Assembly (NCBI GenBank): GCA_947474005.1
Contig: CANJHI010000015.1
Span: 1-54,214 of the forward strand
From: Alphaproteobacteria bacterium
GTDB taxonomy: Bacteria; Pseudomonadota; Alphaproteobacteria; Reyranellales; Reyranellaceae
DNA length: 54,214 nt
Reading direction: 5' to 3'
Shown here: positions 34,711-42,762 of the stretch, one piece after another
Layout of the letters: every line of letters begins with the position of its first letter
Position numbering within the stretch: position 1 is the stretch's first letter
The notes under the pieces: generated by a model
What the model was told of the DNA's origin: nothing
The model's input: the letters and a program-made list of their open reading frames with translations, nothing else
Database searches by the model: none
Program-made: the position numbers and the translations under genes

Positions 34711-35412
34711 ATGGTCGAAGAACTTTTCCGTCAGGACGCCTATCTCAAGGAAGCCGATGCCACCGTGACCGCGCTCGACGAGCGCGGCGTGCGGCTGGAT
34801 CGCTCCATCTTCTACCCCACCGGCGGCGGTCAGCCCGGCGACACCGGCGTGCTGCGCTGGGACGGTGGCGAAGCCAAGGTCGTCGATTCGCTCAAGGCCG
34901 ACGGCGGCGACGTGCTCCATGTGCTGGCGCCTGGCGCACCGCGGCCGGACGTCGGCGCCAGCGTCCAGAGCGCGCTCGACTGGGAGCGGCGCTATCTCCA
35001 CATGCGCATGCACACCGCGCTGCATGTCATGTCGGCGGTGATCAAGGGTAACGTCACCGGCGGCCAGGTCGGCGCCGACAAGAGCCGCCTCGACTTCAAT
35101 CTCGAGGGCGACGTGCCGGCCAAGGAATGGGTGACCGAGGAGGTCAACAAGCTGATCGCGCTCGACCGGCCGGTGACGCCGCAATGGATCACCGACGAGG
35201 AGTTAAACGCCCGACCCGAGCTGGTGAAGACCATGAGCGTGCGTCCGCCGATGGGCGCCGGCCGCGTGCGCCTGCTGGCGATCGAGGGTGTCGACCTGCA
35301 GGCCTGCGGCGGCACCCATGTCGCGCGCACCGGCGAGATCGGCCGAGTCGAATGCATCAAGATTGAAAACAAGGGCAAGATGAACCGCCGGTTCGTCATT
35401 GCGCTGTCATAG
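34711..35412 (+). CDS. alaX: alanyl-tRNA editing protein AlaX
   Basis: 233-aa free-standing editing domain related to the AlaRS C-terminal half. Zn ligands are H101 and H105 (HTALH) with C199 and H203 (CGGTH). YPTGGGQPGDTG near residue 35 is the conserved glycine-rich substrate loop. It hydrolyses Ser- or Gly-tRNA-Ala to protect translation. The length, with no long C-terminal region, suggests the AlaX-M type. The gene begins 9 bp after rbsK, and a REP-like element follows it. Confidence 0.9.
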   Translation: MVEELFRQDAYLKEADATVTALDERGVRLDRSIFYPTGGGQPGDTGVLRWDGGEAKVVDSLKADGGDVLHVLAPGAPRPDVGASVQSALDWERRYLHMRMHTALHVMSAVIKGNVTGGQVGADKSRLDFNLEGDVPAKEWVTEEVNKLIALDRPVTPQWITDEELNARPELVKTMSVRPPMGAGRVRLLAIEGVDLQACGGTHVARTGEIGRVECIKIENKGKMNRRFVIALS

Positions 35413-35420
35413 GATCAAAC

Positions 35421-35480
35421 GGACCGCGGGCCTCCAGGCCCGCATCATGACTCATGAGCGGGCCTGGAGACCCGCGGTCC
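35421..35480. repeat. REP/BIME-like double hairpin, copy 1
   Basis: Two 23-bp arms (35421-35443 and 35458-35480) are inverted with one mismatch around a 14-bp loop that holds TCATGA twice. Each arm starts from the outside with GGACC and is itself a hairpin (GCGGGCCT/AGGCCCGC in the left arm). That is the layout of two inverted REP units. It lies between alaX and sseA, ending 19 bp before the sseA start. Confidence 0.7.
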
Positions 35481-35499
35481 CATGAAGGAGGAAACACCA

Positions 35500-36357
35500 A
35501 TGGACTACGCAAGACCCGACGCCCTCGTCAGCACCGACTGGCTCGCCACCCGCCTCGATGCTCCCGACGTCCGCATCGTCGACGGCTCGTTCTACCTGCC
35601 GGCGCAGAAGCGCGACCCCAAGGCCGAGTTCGCCCAGCAGCACATTCCGGGCGCCGTCTATTTCGACATCGACGAGATCGCCGACAAGAGCAATCCCCTG
35701 CCCCACATGCTGCCGCCGCCGGAGCAATTCTCTTCCCGCGTCCGCAAGCTTGGTCTGGGCGATGGCAACAAGATCGTCATCTACGACACCACGCCGATGA
35801 CCGGCGCCTGCCGCGTCTGGTGGATGTTCCGCGTCATGGGCCACAAGGACGTGGCGATCCTCGACGGCGGCCTGCCGAAATGGCTGCGCGAGAACCGGCC
35901 GGTGACGGACGATCCGACGCCGCCGCGCGACCGCCACTTCACCGCCCGCCTCGACAATACGCTGGTGCGCTCGGTCGACGACGTGCGCGGCCTGATCGAC
36001 AGCAAGCGCGAGCAGATCGTCGACGCCCGCGCCGCCGGCCGCTTCCGTGGCGAGGCACCGGAGCCGCGCGCCGGCCTGCGCAGCGGCCACATGCCGGGTG
36101 CCTATAACCTGCCCTACAACGAGCTGCTCGACGCCGAGACCGGCACCATGCTGCCAGCCGACAAGCTCGCCGCCCGTATCGCGGCCTCCGGCATCGATCC
36201 GGCGAAAAAGGTCACGGCGAGCTGCGGCTCGGGTGTCACGGCCTGCGTTGTCGGCTTGGGGCTTTATCTGACGGGCGCGCCCGAGGCTGCCATTTACGAC
36301 GGTTCCTGGACCGAGTGGGGCGGCCGTGCCGACACACCCATTGTCACCGGTCCCTGA
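35500..36357 (+). CDS. sseA: 3-mercaptopyruvate/thiosulfate sulfurtransferase
   Basis: 285-aa tandem rhodanese. The inactive N-terminal domain spans 1-135, and the active C-terminal domain carries C242 in SCGSGVTAC. The CGSGVTA loop is the mercaptopyruvate-type sequence rather than the CRKGVT of thiosulfate-specific enzymes. It transfers sulfane sulfur to thiols or cyanide. The ATG at 35500 follows AAGGAGG; the ATG at 35482 overlaps that ribosome site. It lies in a cysteine/sulfur gene run with cysK and the metC-like gene. Confidence 0.9.
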   Translation: MDYARPDALVSTDWLATRLDAPDVRIVDGSFYLPAQKRDPKAEFAQQHIPGAVYFDIDEIADKSNPLPHMLPPPEQFSSRVRKLGLGDGNKIVIYDTTPMTGACRVWWMFRVMGHKDVAILDGGLPKWLRENRPVTDDPTPPRDRHFTARLDNTLVRSVDDVRGLIDSKREQIVDARAAGRFRGEAPEPRAGLRSGHMPGAYNLPYNELLDAETGTMLPADKLAARIAASGIDPAKKVTASCGSGVTACVVGLGLYLTGAPEAAIYDGSWTEWGGRADTPIVTGP

Positions 36358-36925
36358 CCTGTTGGCGCATCAGCCGTCGCCACGTGGCGACGGCCGACTG
36401 CCGGTCCGCATCACCTATCTCGAACTCGCGAGGTCCGACTGGACGCGACGCGGGCAGAAGCCCGACCTCGAGGTCGGGCTTGCCCCCGTCGACGCGCCGA
36501 CGGTCGCGCTCTATCGCGAACTCTACGATCGCGTCGGCCGGCCGTGGCTGTGGTACGAGCGGCGACTGCTCTCCGACGCGGCGCTGGCCGCGCTGCTGGC
36601 GACACCGGGCCACGAACTCCATGTTGCCCGTCATGAGGGTGCGCTGGTCGGCTACTTCGAACTGCAGGATGCCGAGATAGTCTTCTTCGGTCTCACGCTC
36701 GACTACATTGGCCGCCGGATCGGCACCTGGCTGCTCGACCGCGCCATCGAGCGGTCTTTCGCCCGCGGCGCGGCGCGGGTGATCCTGAACACCAACAGCC
36801 TCGACCATCCCAAGGCGCTCGACACCTATCGCAAGGCAGGGTTTCAGCCCGTGCGTAGCGAAACCAGGGAACTGCAGGACCCGCGCGTGCTGTGGCCCGA
36901 GGTCTATCGCTGGCCGCCGGCGTGA
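36326..36925 (+). CDS. GNAT-family N-acetyltransferase
   Basis: 199 aa. The core is HVARHEGALVGYFELQ, then FFGLTLDYIGRRIGTWLLDRAIERSF, whose R-x2-G-x-W/G turn is the acetyl-CoA pyrophosphate loop, and VILNTNSLDHPKALDTYRKAGFQPV, the typical GNAT ending. A GTG at 36326 gives a 32-bp overlap with sseA; a TTG at 36361 is an alternative. Substrate unknown. Its overlap with sseA and position before the metC-like gene indicate shared transcription. Confidence 0.82.
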   Translation: MPTHPLSPVPDLLAHQPSPRGDGRLPVRITYLELARSDWTRRGQKPDLEVGLAPVDAPTVALYRELYDRVGRPWLWYERRLLSDAALAALLATPGHELHVARHEGALVGYFELQDAEIVFFGLTLDYIGRRIGTWLLDRAIERSFARGAARVILNTNSLDHPKALDTYRKAGFQPVRSETRELQDPRVLWPEVYRWPPA

Positions 36926-36947
36926 GGCCTGTGCCATAGTCGAGGAC

Positions 36948-38141
36948 ATGACCTCCAAGAAAACTTATACCAGACCCGACACCGTTTTGGCCGTTGCCGG
37001 CCGCGACCCCGCGAACAACTTCGGCATCGTCAATCCGCCCGTCTATCACGCCTCGACGATCCTCTCGCCGACGATGGACAAGTTCGAGAACCGGATCCCG
37101 TTCGAGGGCTTCGGCTACGGACGCAACGGCACGCCGACGCAGAAGGCGCTCGAAGATGCCGTTGCCGCCATCGAGGGCGCGCACCGCTCCATCGCCGTGC
37201 AGTCCGGCCTCGGCGCCGTGACCGGCGCCATCGTCGGCTTCCTGAAGTCGGGCGATCACATGCTGATCACCGACAACGCCTATGGGCCCGCGCGCCGCTT
37301 CGCCAACACCACGCTCAAGAATTTCGGCGTCGAAACGACATTCTTTGATCCGATGATCGGCGCCGGCATCGAGAAGCTGATGCGCCCCAACACCAAGGTG
37401 GTCTACCTCGAGGCGCCCGGTTCGCAGACCTTCGAAGTCCAGGACGTCGACGCCACGGCCGCCGTCGCCAAGAAGCATGGCGCCACCGTGATCATCGATA
37501 ACACCTGGGCGACGCCGCTCTACTTCAAGCCGTTCGAGCACGGCTGCGATATCTCGGTGCACGCCGGCACCAAGTACATCGTCGGCCACTCCGATGCGAT
37601 GATGGGCATCATCTCCTGCGCGACGCGACCACTGTTCGAGATCGCCAAGACCGCCTGCCAGTCGTTCGGTTTTCACGCCGCACCTGACGATTGCTATCTT
37701 GCCCTGCGTGGCCTTCGCACCATGGGCGTGCGCCTGCGCCATCACGAGGTGAGCGGCTTGGCAATCGCCCACTGGCTGAAGGCGCGGCCGGAAGTCGACA
37801 AGGTCCTGCATCCCGCCCTGCCCGACTGTCCCGGCCACGAGAACTGGAAGAAGCAGTTCAAGGGCGCCTCGGGCCTGTTTTCCTTCACGCTGCGCGACGG
37901 TTTTAGCCGCAACGCACTGGCCGCAATGCTCGACGGCATGGATATCTTCGGCATGGGCGCGAGCTGGGGCGGCTACGAGAGCCTGATGATCCCGGCCCAT
38001 CCCGACCAGTACCGGACCGCCGTTCCCTGGCCGCAGGGCAAGCAGCTCCTGCGCATCCACATCGGCCTGGAAGACGTCGAGGACCTGAAAACCGACCTCG
38101 CCGAAGGCTTCGAGCGCCTGAACAGGGCGCACAACGCGTAG
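36948..38141 (+). CDS. metC: cystathionine beta-lyase/gamma-family PLP enzyme
   Basis: 397-aa Cys/Met metabolism PLP enzyme. The PLP lysine is K209 in SVHAGTKYIVGHSD, the ring-stacking Tyr is in GYGRNGTPTQ, and IIDNTWATP carries the Asp that contacts the pyridine nitrogen. The C-terminal SWGGYESL and RIHIGLEDVEDL are typical of MetC, which splits cystathionine to homocysteine, pyruvate and ammonia. The symbol is by family resemblance; other C-S lyase specificities are possible. It ends 8 bp before a REP-like element. Confidence 0.87.
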   Translation: MTSKKTYTRPDTVLAVAGRDPANNFGIVNPPVYHASTILSPTMDKFENRIPFEGFGYGRNGTPTQKALEDAVAAIEGAHRSIAVQSGLGAVTGAIVGFLKSGDHMLITDNAYGPARRFANTTLKNFGVETTFFDPMIGAGIEKLMRPNTKVVYLEAPGSQTFEVQDVDATAAVAKKHGATVIIDNTWATPLYFKPFEHGCDISVHAGTKYIVGHSDAMMGIISCATRPLFEIAKTACQSFGFHAAPDDCYLALRGLRTMGVRLRHHEVSGLAIAHWLKARPEVDKVLHPALPDCPGHENWKKQFKGASGLFSFTLRDGFSRNALAAMLDGMDIFGMGASWGGYESLMIPAHPDQYRTAVPWPQGKQLLRIHIGLEDVEDLKTDLAEGFERLNRAHNA

Positions 38142-38149
38142 GATCTTCC

Positions 38150-38204
38150 GGACCGCGAGCGTCCCGCTCGCTCATGATCCGGGCGAGCGGGACGCTCGCG
38201 GTCC
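38150..38204. repeat. REP/BIME-like double hairpin, copy 2
   Basis: Two perfect 22-bp inverted arms (38150-38171 and 38183-38204) surround an 11-bp loop that starts with TCATGA. Each arm begins with GGACC at its outer end and folds on itself (GCGAGCG/CGCTCGC). It fills the gap between the convergent metC-like and zur genes and could also block read-through. Confidence 0.75.
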
Positions 38205-38212
38205 ACAAGAGA

Positions 38213-38695
38213 CTAAGATTTCCGGCAGTCGGCGCAGACGCCGGTCACTTCGAGGGTCATTTCGCGGGCGATGAAGCCGCGCTCGGCGGCGCCGGCGGTG
38301 ATCGCCTGGGCGATCTCTTCCGCTTCCAGCTCCTCGGCGTTGCCGCAGTCGGCACAGATCAGGAAGAAGCCGCGGTGCGCCTCGCCGGGATGGCTGCAGC
38401 CGACGAAGGCGTTCATGCGCTCGATGCGATGGATCAGCCCGTTCTCGATCAGGAAGTCGAGCGCGCGATAGACCGTGGGCGGTGCCGAGCCGAGGGCCTC
38501 GTCGCGCAGCTGGTCGAGCAGCGCATAGGCGCCGACCGGCTTGTGGCTCGACCAGACGAATTCGAGCACGCGACGGCGCAAGGGCGTGAATCGCAGGTCC
38601 TTGGCGGCGCACAACTTCTCGGCCGCCGCGAGGGCATCCTCGACGCAGTGCTGATGATCGTGGCTGTGGACGATAGCTTTCGCCGACTTCTTCAC
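38213..38695 (-). CDS. zur: Zur-type Fur-family metal regulator
   Basis: 160-aa Fur-family repressor. The winged helix is LRFTPLRRRVLEFVWSSHKPVGAY with APPTVYRALDFL as the recognition region. The structural zinc site is two CxxC pairs, C114-C117 and C154-C157. The His-rich start (VHSHDHQHC) and the FVGCSHPGEAH segment are Zur-like rather than Fur- or Irr-like. It should repress zinc uptake genes when zinc is plentiful. GTG at 38695 is the likely start because homologues begin about ten residues before HDH; the frame is open much further upstream across hisI. Confidence 0.85.
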   Translation of the reverse strand: MKKSAKAIVHSHDHQHCVEDALAAAEKLCAAKDLRFTPLRRRVLEFVWSSHKPVGAYALLDQLRDEALGSAPPTVYRALDFLIENGLIHRIERMNAFVGCSHPGEAHRGFFLICADCGNAEELEAEEIAQAITAGAAERGFIAREMTLEVTGVCADCRKS

Positions 38696-38737
38696 GAGAT
38701 CCCGATGTGCCCCGATTTGCCAAGCAGAAACGAGGCG

Positions 38738-38743
38738 ATTATA
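38738..38743 (-). promoter_or_regulatory. candidate -10 box for zur
   Basis: The minus strand reads a perfect TATAAT here, within GGCGTATAATCGCC. A leader of about 36 nt to the GTG would result. No good -35 box is visible 17 bp upstream, so strength is uncertain. The GGCG/CGCC flanks make a partial dyad. Confidence 0.35.
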
Positions 38744-38791
38744 CGCCCCGTTCCTTCCGGAGGCCATGTCTGGTCCAGAGGTGCTCGCCCC

Positions 38792-39226
38792 ATGCCCCCA
38801 GTTAGTGCTCCAGTTAATCCAACCACCTATCAGCTGTCCGAGATCGACGTAGCGCTCGCCGCCATCCGCTTCGACGCCAATGGCCTCGTCCCCGCCATCG
38901 CCCAGCAGCACGACACGGGCGAAGTCCTGATGATGGCCTGGATGGACCGTAACGCCGTCGTCGAGACCATGCGCACGGGCCGCGTCTGCTACTGGTCCCG
39001 CTCGCGCCAGGCACCGTGGCGCAAGGGCGACACGTCCGGCCACATCCAGATTCTGCACGACCTGCGCATCGATTGCGACGGCGACACGCTGCTGGTGCTC
39101 GTCGACCAGACTGGCGTCGCCTGCCACACCGGACGCCACAACTGCTTCTTCTGGGCGGTGCGCGAGGGTGCCCTCGATACCATCGCGCCGATCGTCGTCG
39201 ACATGAACAAGACCGGGAAGGATTGA
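38792..39226 (+). CDS. hisI: phosphoribosyl-AMP cyclohydrolase
   Basis: 144-aa single-domain HisI, the third step of histidine synthesis, opening the purine ring of PR-AMP. Zn and Mg ligands sit in DLRIDCDGDTLLVLVDQ and in VACHTGRHNCFF. VLMMAWMDRNAVVETMRTG and YWSRSRQAPWRKGDTSGH are family landmarks. HisE is not fused, as is usual in alphaproteobacteria. The ATG at 38792 is 96 bp from the divergent zur start. No other his gene is present. Confidence 0.95.
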   Translation: MPPVSAPVNPTTYQLSEIDVALAAIRFDANGLVPAIAQQHDTGEVLMMAWMDRNAVVETMRTGRVCYWSRSRQAPWRKGDTSGHIQILHDLRIDCDGDTLLVLVDQTGVACHTGRHNCFFWAVREGALDTIAPIVVDMNKTGKD

Positions 39227-39228
39227 GT

Positions 39229-39729
39229 TTGTCTTCTAGCGTATTGCCCTCACGCGTATTTCCGCGGCGCGCGTTGCTCGGTGCCGCCCTCCTCCTCCCG
39301 CTCGGCGCCTGTCAGAACGCCAACCTGTTCGGCAAGTCCAAGATCACCACCCTGTCGCCGCGCGGCGACCGCTTGGTGCGCATGATCCAGAACACCGGCA
39401 CGGACAACATGATGGCGCCCGAGGCGCCAGCGCTGATGGGCATCACCAACGAGGGCCGCGACATCCCCGTGCGCCAGCTCGCGGGCGAAAACGACAGCGG
39501 CCGCTACGTCGTCAGCCTGGTCAACATCCGCAAGATCCACGAATTCATCTTCCACCGCCGCCAGGGCGACTTGCTGATCCTGCATCAGAGCGATACTGCG
39601 TTCGCGCGATTGCAGAGCGTGCGCTATCCGCGCAACGGAAAGCCCTCGGTCATCACCGACGTGGCCTTCGCCGAAGCCGACTTCCAGCAGCAGCTCGCCT
39701 TTTGGTTCGACCGCATCCCCGGTCGCTAG
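39229..39729 (+). CDS. putative lipoprotein of unknown function
   Basis: 166 aa, not recognised. The N-terminus has FPRRALLGAALLLPLGAC, a Tat-like RR followed by a hydrophobic stretch and the lipobox LGAC with Cys28. The mature part (about 138 aa) has no clear repeats or cofactor motif. The probable start is TTG at 39229, seven bases after GGGAAGG and two bases after the hisI stop. That makes it part of the hisI transcript. The MFS gene follows after 15 bp. Confidence 0.68.
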   Translation: MSSSVLPSRVFPRRALLGAALLLPLGACQNANLFGKSKITTLSPRGDRLVRMIQNTGTDNMMAPEAPALMGITNEGRDIPVRQLAGENDSGRYVVSLVNIRKIHEFIFHRRQGDLLILHQSDTAFARLQSVRYPRNGKPSVITDVAFAEADFQQQLAFWFDRIPGR

Positions 39730-39744
39730 TATTGTGACGGTGAG

Positions 39745-40917
39745 ATGACAATCACCGTCTCCCCTCCCGCCTCACCTACCCGGACGCTGACCGTCTGCGG
39801 CGGCGCCCATGCGCTGCACGATGGCTTCACCGATCTGCTGAACGTCCTCTATCCACTGCTGCAGGCGCAGTTTGGCCTGAGCTACGCCGCGATCGGTGGC
39901 CTGAAAACCGTCTATTCCGGCGCCATGGCGGTGGGCCAGATCCCCTCGGGCAAGCTCGCCGAGCACTTCGGCGGCGTGCGCGTGCTGGCAGTTGGCACCA
40001 CCCTGATCGCCGTCGGCTACTGCCTCGCGGGCTTCACCGGCTCGCTCTACGGCGTGATCGCGGGCCTGCTGCTGGCGGGCCTGGGCGGCAGCACGCAACA
40101 CCCCATCGCGTCGAGCCTGGTCGCCGCGGCCTATCACGGCCCGCGCTCGCGCACCGCGCTGGGCACCTACAATTTCACCGGCGACGTCGGCAAGGTCATG
40201 TTGCCCGCGCTGTTCGCGCTGATCGCCGCCTCGCTCGGCTGGCAGCAGACCATGGTCGTGATGGCGGCGTTCGCGGTCGTGGGCGCGGGCGTGATCCTAG
40301 CCTCGCTGAAGCCGATCATCACACACGGCACGGCCGAGCCGGCGAAGAACATCGCCGGCCAGGACCGGCCGTGGGCCTACTGGCTGCTGTTCTCGATCCA
40401 CATCGCCGACGACCTGGTGCGGACCGGCTTCCTGATTTTCCTGCCGTTTCTCCTGAGAGACAAAGGCGCCGACCTGCCGACCATCGGCCTCGGCCTGTCG
40501 CTGCTCTTTGCCGGAGGAGCGGCCGGCAAGCTGGTGATGGGCTGGGTCGGCCAGAAGCTCGGCGTCGTGCCGTCGGTCGCCCTCACCGAGGTCGCAACGA
40601 CGCTGCTCATCCTCGCCGTCCTGCCCCTCTCGCTCGACTTCGCCCTCGTGTTGCTGCCGGCCATCGGCCTGATGCTGAACGGCACCTCATCGGTGCTCTA
40701 CGGCACGGTGCCCGAGTTCGTCAGTCCCGAGAAGCGCACGCATGCCTTCGCCGTCTTCTACACCGGCGGCTCCGTGGCCGGCGCCACCGGCCCGCTGCTG
40801 TTCGGCCTGCTGGGCGACGTGATCGGCCTCACGACGGCTCTCGCGGTTGTCGCCTGCGTGGCGCTCACCACGGTGCCGATGGTGTGGGCGCTCAGGCCGG
40901 CATTTCGAAACGGGTAG
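39745..40917 (+). CDS. MFS transporter (Fsr-like)
   Basis: 390 aa with about twelve transmembrane helices. GGAHALHDGFTDLLNVLYPLLQ in helix 1 and GGSTQHPIASSLVAAAYHGP resemble the fosmidomycin-resistance (Fsr) branch of the major facilitator superfamily. TYNFTGDVGKVMLPALFAL follows. It likely exports a drug or acid by proton antiport. It is the last gene of the hisI-lipoprotein group and is followed by an intergenic inverted repeat. Confidence 0.85.
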   Translation: MTITVSPPASPTRTLTVCGGAHALHDGFTDLLNVLYPLLQAQFGLSYAAIGGLKTVYSGAMAVGQIPSGKLAEHFGGVRVLAVGTTLIAVGYCLAGFTGSLYGVIAGLLLAGLGGSTQHPIASSLVAAAYHGPRSRTALGTYNFTGDVGKVMLPALFALIAASLGWQQTMVVMAAFAVVGAGVILASLKPIITHGTAEPAKNIAGQDRPWAYWLLFSIHIADDLVRTGFLIFLPFLLRDKGADLPTIGLGLSLLFAGGAAGKLVMGWVGQKLGVVPSVALTEVATTLLILAVLPLSLDFALVLLPAIGLMLNGTSSVLYGTVPEFVSPEKRTHAFAVFYTGGSVAGATGPLLFGLLGDVIGLTTALAVVACVALTTVPMVWALRPAFRNG

Positions 40918-40961
40918 AGCACAGGCTCAGGATGGGAGTCGAAGCGCTCCCACGGCAATGC

Positions 40962-41032
40962 TGTCATCCCGAACGCAGTGAGGGATCTTTGAAATCAAAC
41001 GAAAGATCCCTCGCCTTCGGCTCGGGATGACA
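40962..41032. repeat. intergenic inverted repeat of the TGTCATCCCGA type
   Basis: TGTCATCCCGA (40962-40972) is matched by TCGGGATGACA (41022-41032), with inner arms AGGGATCTTT (40981-40990) and AAAGATCCCT (41002-41011). The whole folds into a long hairpin in the gap between two convergent genes. TCGTTTTT follows at 41033-41040, so it may double as a plus-strand terminator for the MFS gene. Similar palindromes recur in many proteobacterial genomes. Confidence 0.7.
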
Positions 41033-41056
41033 TCGTTTTTGGAATGACCCTCGCGA

Positions 41057-42580
41057 CTACCCTCCGTGCACCGGCCCCAACGGTCGGAGCCGGATGCCCT
41101 TGCGCAGGTGCTTGTAGGGCATCTCGACCGGATCTGTGATGTGCGCGCCGGGCGACTGCACGACCAGGATGGTCTCGGCGATGGGCTGGAAGTCGGCGCG
41201 GAAATGCACCGTCGATTTCAACGCCAGGATCGGCACCTTGGAGGGTTCCACGCCGACGGCGCGGAACATCTCCTGGTCGGCCGCCTGGACGCGCTTGCAC
41301 GCGAGCACCGCCGACACGCCCGACGCCTCGTCGGTCACCAGCGCCATCGGCCCGATCTGGAATTTGGCGCCGCCGTAGAACGGTCCGGTGCCGGTGAAGA
41401 TACCGGAGCCGAGCTTCGTCACGCGCCAGTCCGCTTCGACCGGCTTCTCGCCGGCGTAGCCCACCACGGCACCGATGCCGCGGCGCATGATGTTGCCCTC
41501 GCCCGTCTCGACGGCCGCCTTCGCGGCACCCTCGTCGACGATCATGCCGATGACCGCACCCTTGGCCTTGTGGCGCATCAGCGCCGCCAGCAGGCCGATC
41601 GTGTCCGACGTTCCGCCGGCGCCGGGATTGTCCTGCACGTCGGCCAGCACGATCGGCTTGGTAGCCTTCTTCGAAAGCTCGATCGCGCGCAACGCCGCCT
41701 GATCGGGGTCGAGCAGCTCGCCGTTGAAGGCTTTTTCCTGCGCTTTGACGGTGGCCGCGAGCTTGTCGGCGGCGGCCTCGACCGCCTCCTTGTCGTGGCC
41801 GTAGACCACCAGCGCCGGCCCGCACTGGGCGATGTCGGCCGGCGGGAATCCCGGCGTGTGGGTCACGCTCACGATTCCCTGGTTGTGGCTCTTCTCGCCC
41901 GCCCCGAGTTCGCCCACGAGATCGAAGATCGCCTTGGCCGGCTCGATGAAGGTGCACTGCCATACCAGCGGAATCAGGAAATCGAGCTGACGATAGGCGC
42001 GATAGACCGGACGCTTTTCCTTGAGCAGCCGGTCCAGCAGCTCGACGGCGCGCTTGCCCGTCACCGCCATGTCGATGTGCGGATAGGTGCGATAGCCCAC
42101 CAGGGCCGTTGCCAGCTTCGCCATCTCGGGCGTGAGATTGGCGTGATAGTCGAGGCTGGCCACGATCGGCAGCTCGTTGCCGACGATGCTGCGGATGCGG
42201 GCCAGCAGTTCGCCTTCGCCGTCCTCGGTGTTCTCGGCGACCATGGCGCCGTGCAAGTCGAGATAGACCGCATCGAACGGCCCCAGCTTCTTCAGGTCCT
42301 CGTCGAACAGCGCCCACATCTTCTCGTAGGCATCCTCGGTGACATAGGAGGCCGGCGCCGCGGCGGCCCAGGCCAGCGGCACGATCTCGTGGCCGAGCTC
42401 GGCCAGGCGCTTCACCGCGCCCGCGATCGGGATGTTGAAGCCCTCAACGCCCGCGATCATCTCCGGCCCGCGCAGCAGCGGCGGCCAGGCATCGGCGCGC
42501 ACGAACTCGTCCCATGTCGCCTGCTGGGGCGCAAACGTATTGGTCTCGTGCTGGAATCCACCCACGGCAATCCGCGCCAT
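41057..42580 (-). CDS. M81-family metallopeptidase (MlrC-like)
   Basis: 507 aa. The N-terminal MARIAVGGFQHETNTFAP carries the first conserved His/Glu, YLDLHGAMV and SLDYHANLTPEM carry further metal ligands, and the MlrC C-terminal domain starts near DVQDNPGAGGTSDT. MlrC of Sphingomonas finishes microcystin breakdown, but most homologues act on unknown linear peptides or amides. The ATG at 42580 follows GAGGGAGACGAGG. mlrA and mlrB are absent, so microcystin degradation is not supported. Confidence 0.88.
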   Translation of the reverse strand: MARIAVGGFQHETNTFAPQQATWDEFVRADAWPPLLRGPEMIAGVEGFNIPIAGAVKRLAELGHEIVPLAWAAAAPASYVTEDAYEKMWALFDEDLKKLGPFDAVYLDLHGAMVAENTEDGEGELLARIRSIVGNELPIVASLDYHANLTPEMAKLATALVGYRTYPHIDMAVTGKRAVELLDRLLKEKRPVYRAYRQLDFLIPLVWQCTFIEPAKAIFDLVGELGAGEKSHNQGIVSVTHTPGFPPADIAQCGPALVVYGHDKEAVEAAADKLAATVKAQEKAFNGELLDPDQAALRAIELSKKATKPIVLADVQDNPGAGGTSDTIGLLAALMRHKAKGAVIGMIVDEGAAKAAVETGEGNIMRRGIGAVVGYAGEKPVEADWRVTKLGSGIFTGTGPFYGGAKFQIGPMALVTDEASGVSAVLACKRVQAADQEMFRAVGVEPSKVPILALKSTVHFRADFQPIAETILVVQSPGAHITDPVEMPYKHLRKGIRLRPLGPVHGG

Positions 42581-42715
42581 CAGCCTCGTCTCCCTCTTCA
42601 AATCATCCATCCGGCAACGGACCATACCATCTGCATGAACATATGCCTGCCTGTCGTCGGCCGGAGTCTGAGTGTCTTTAGGGATTCGCGCGGCTTGTGG
42701 CGCTCATGCTCATGC

Positions 42716-42739
42716 GAAGAAGCGCGACCGAAGTCGCGC
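42716..42739 (-). terminator. hairpin terminator after the TauD-family gene
   Basis: On the minus strand GCGCGAC-TTCG-GTCGCGC forms a 7-bp stem with a stable UUCG tetraloop (42739-42722), followed by TTCTTC. It lies 24 bp after the stop. The weak U-tract lowers confidence. The rest of 42581-42762 shows nothing else clear. Confidence 0.55.
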
Positions 42740-42762
42740 ACTCTCCGCCACGAGATCGACCC

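Noticed and set aside
41057..42580. Microcystin degradation locus
   Set aside because: Only an MlrC-like peptidase is present; mlrA, mlrB and mlrD are absent, and most M81 proteins have other roles.
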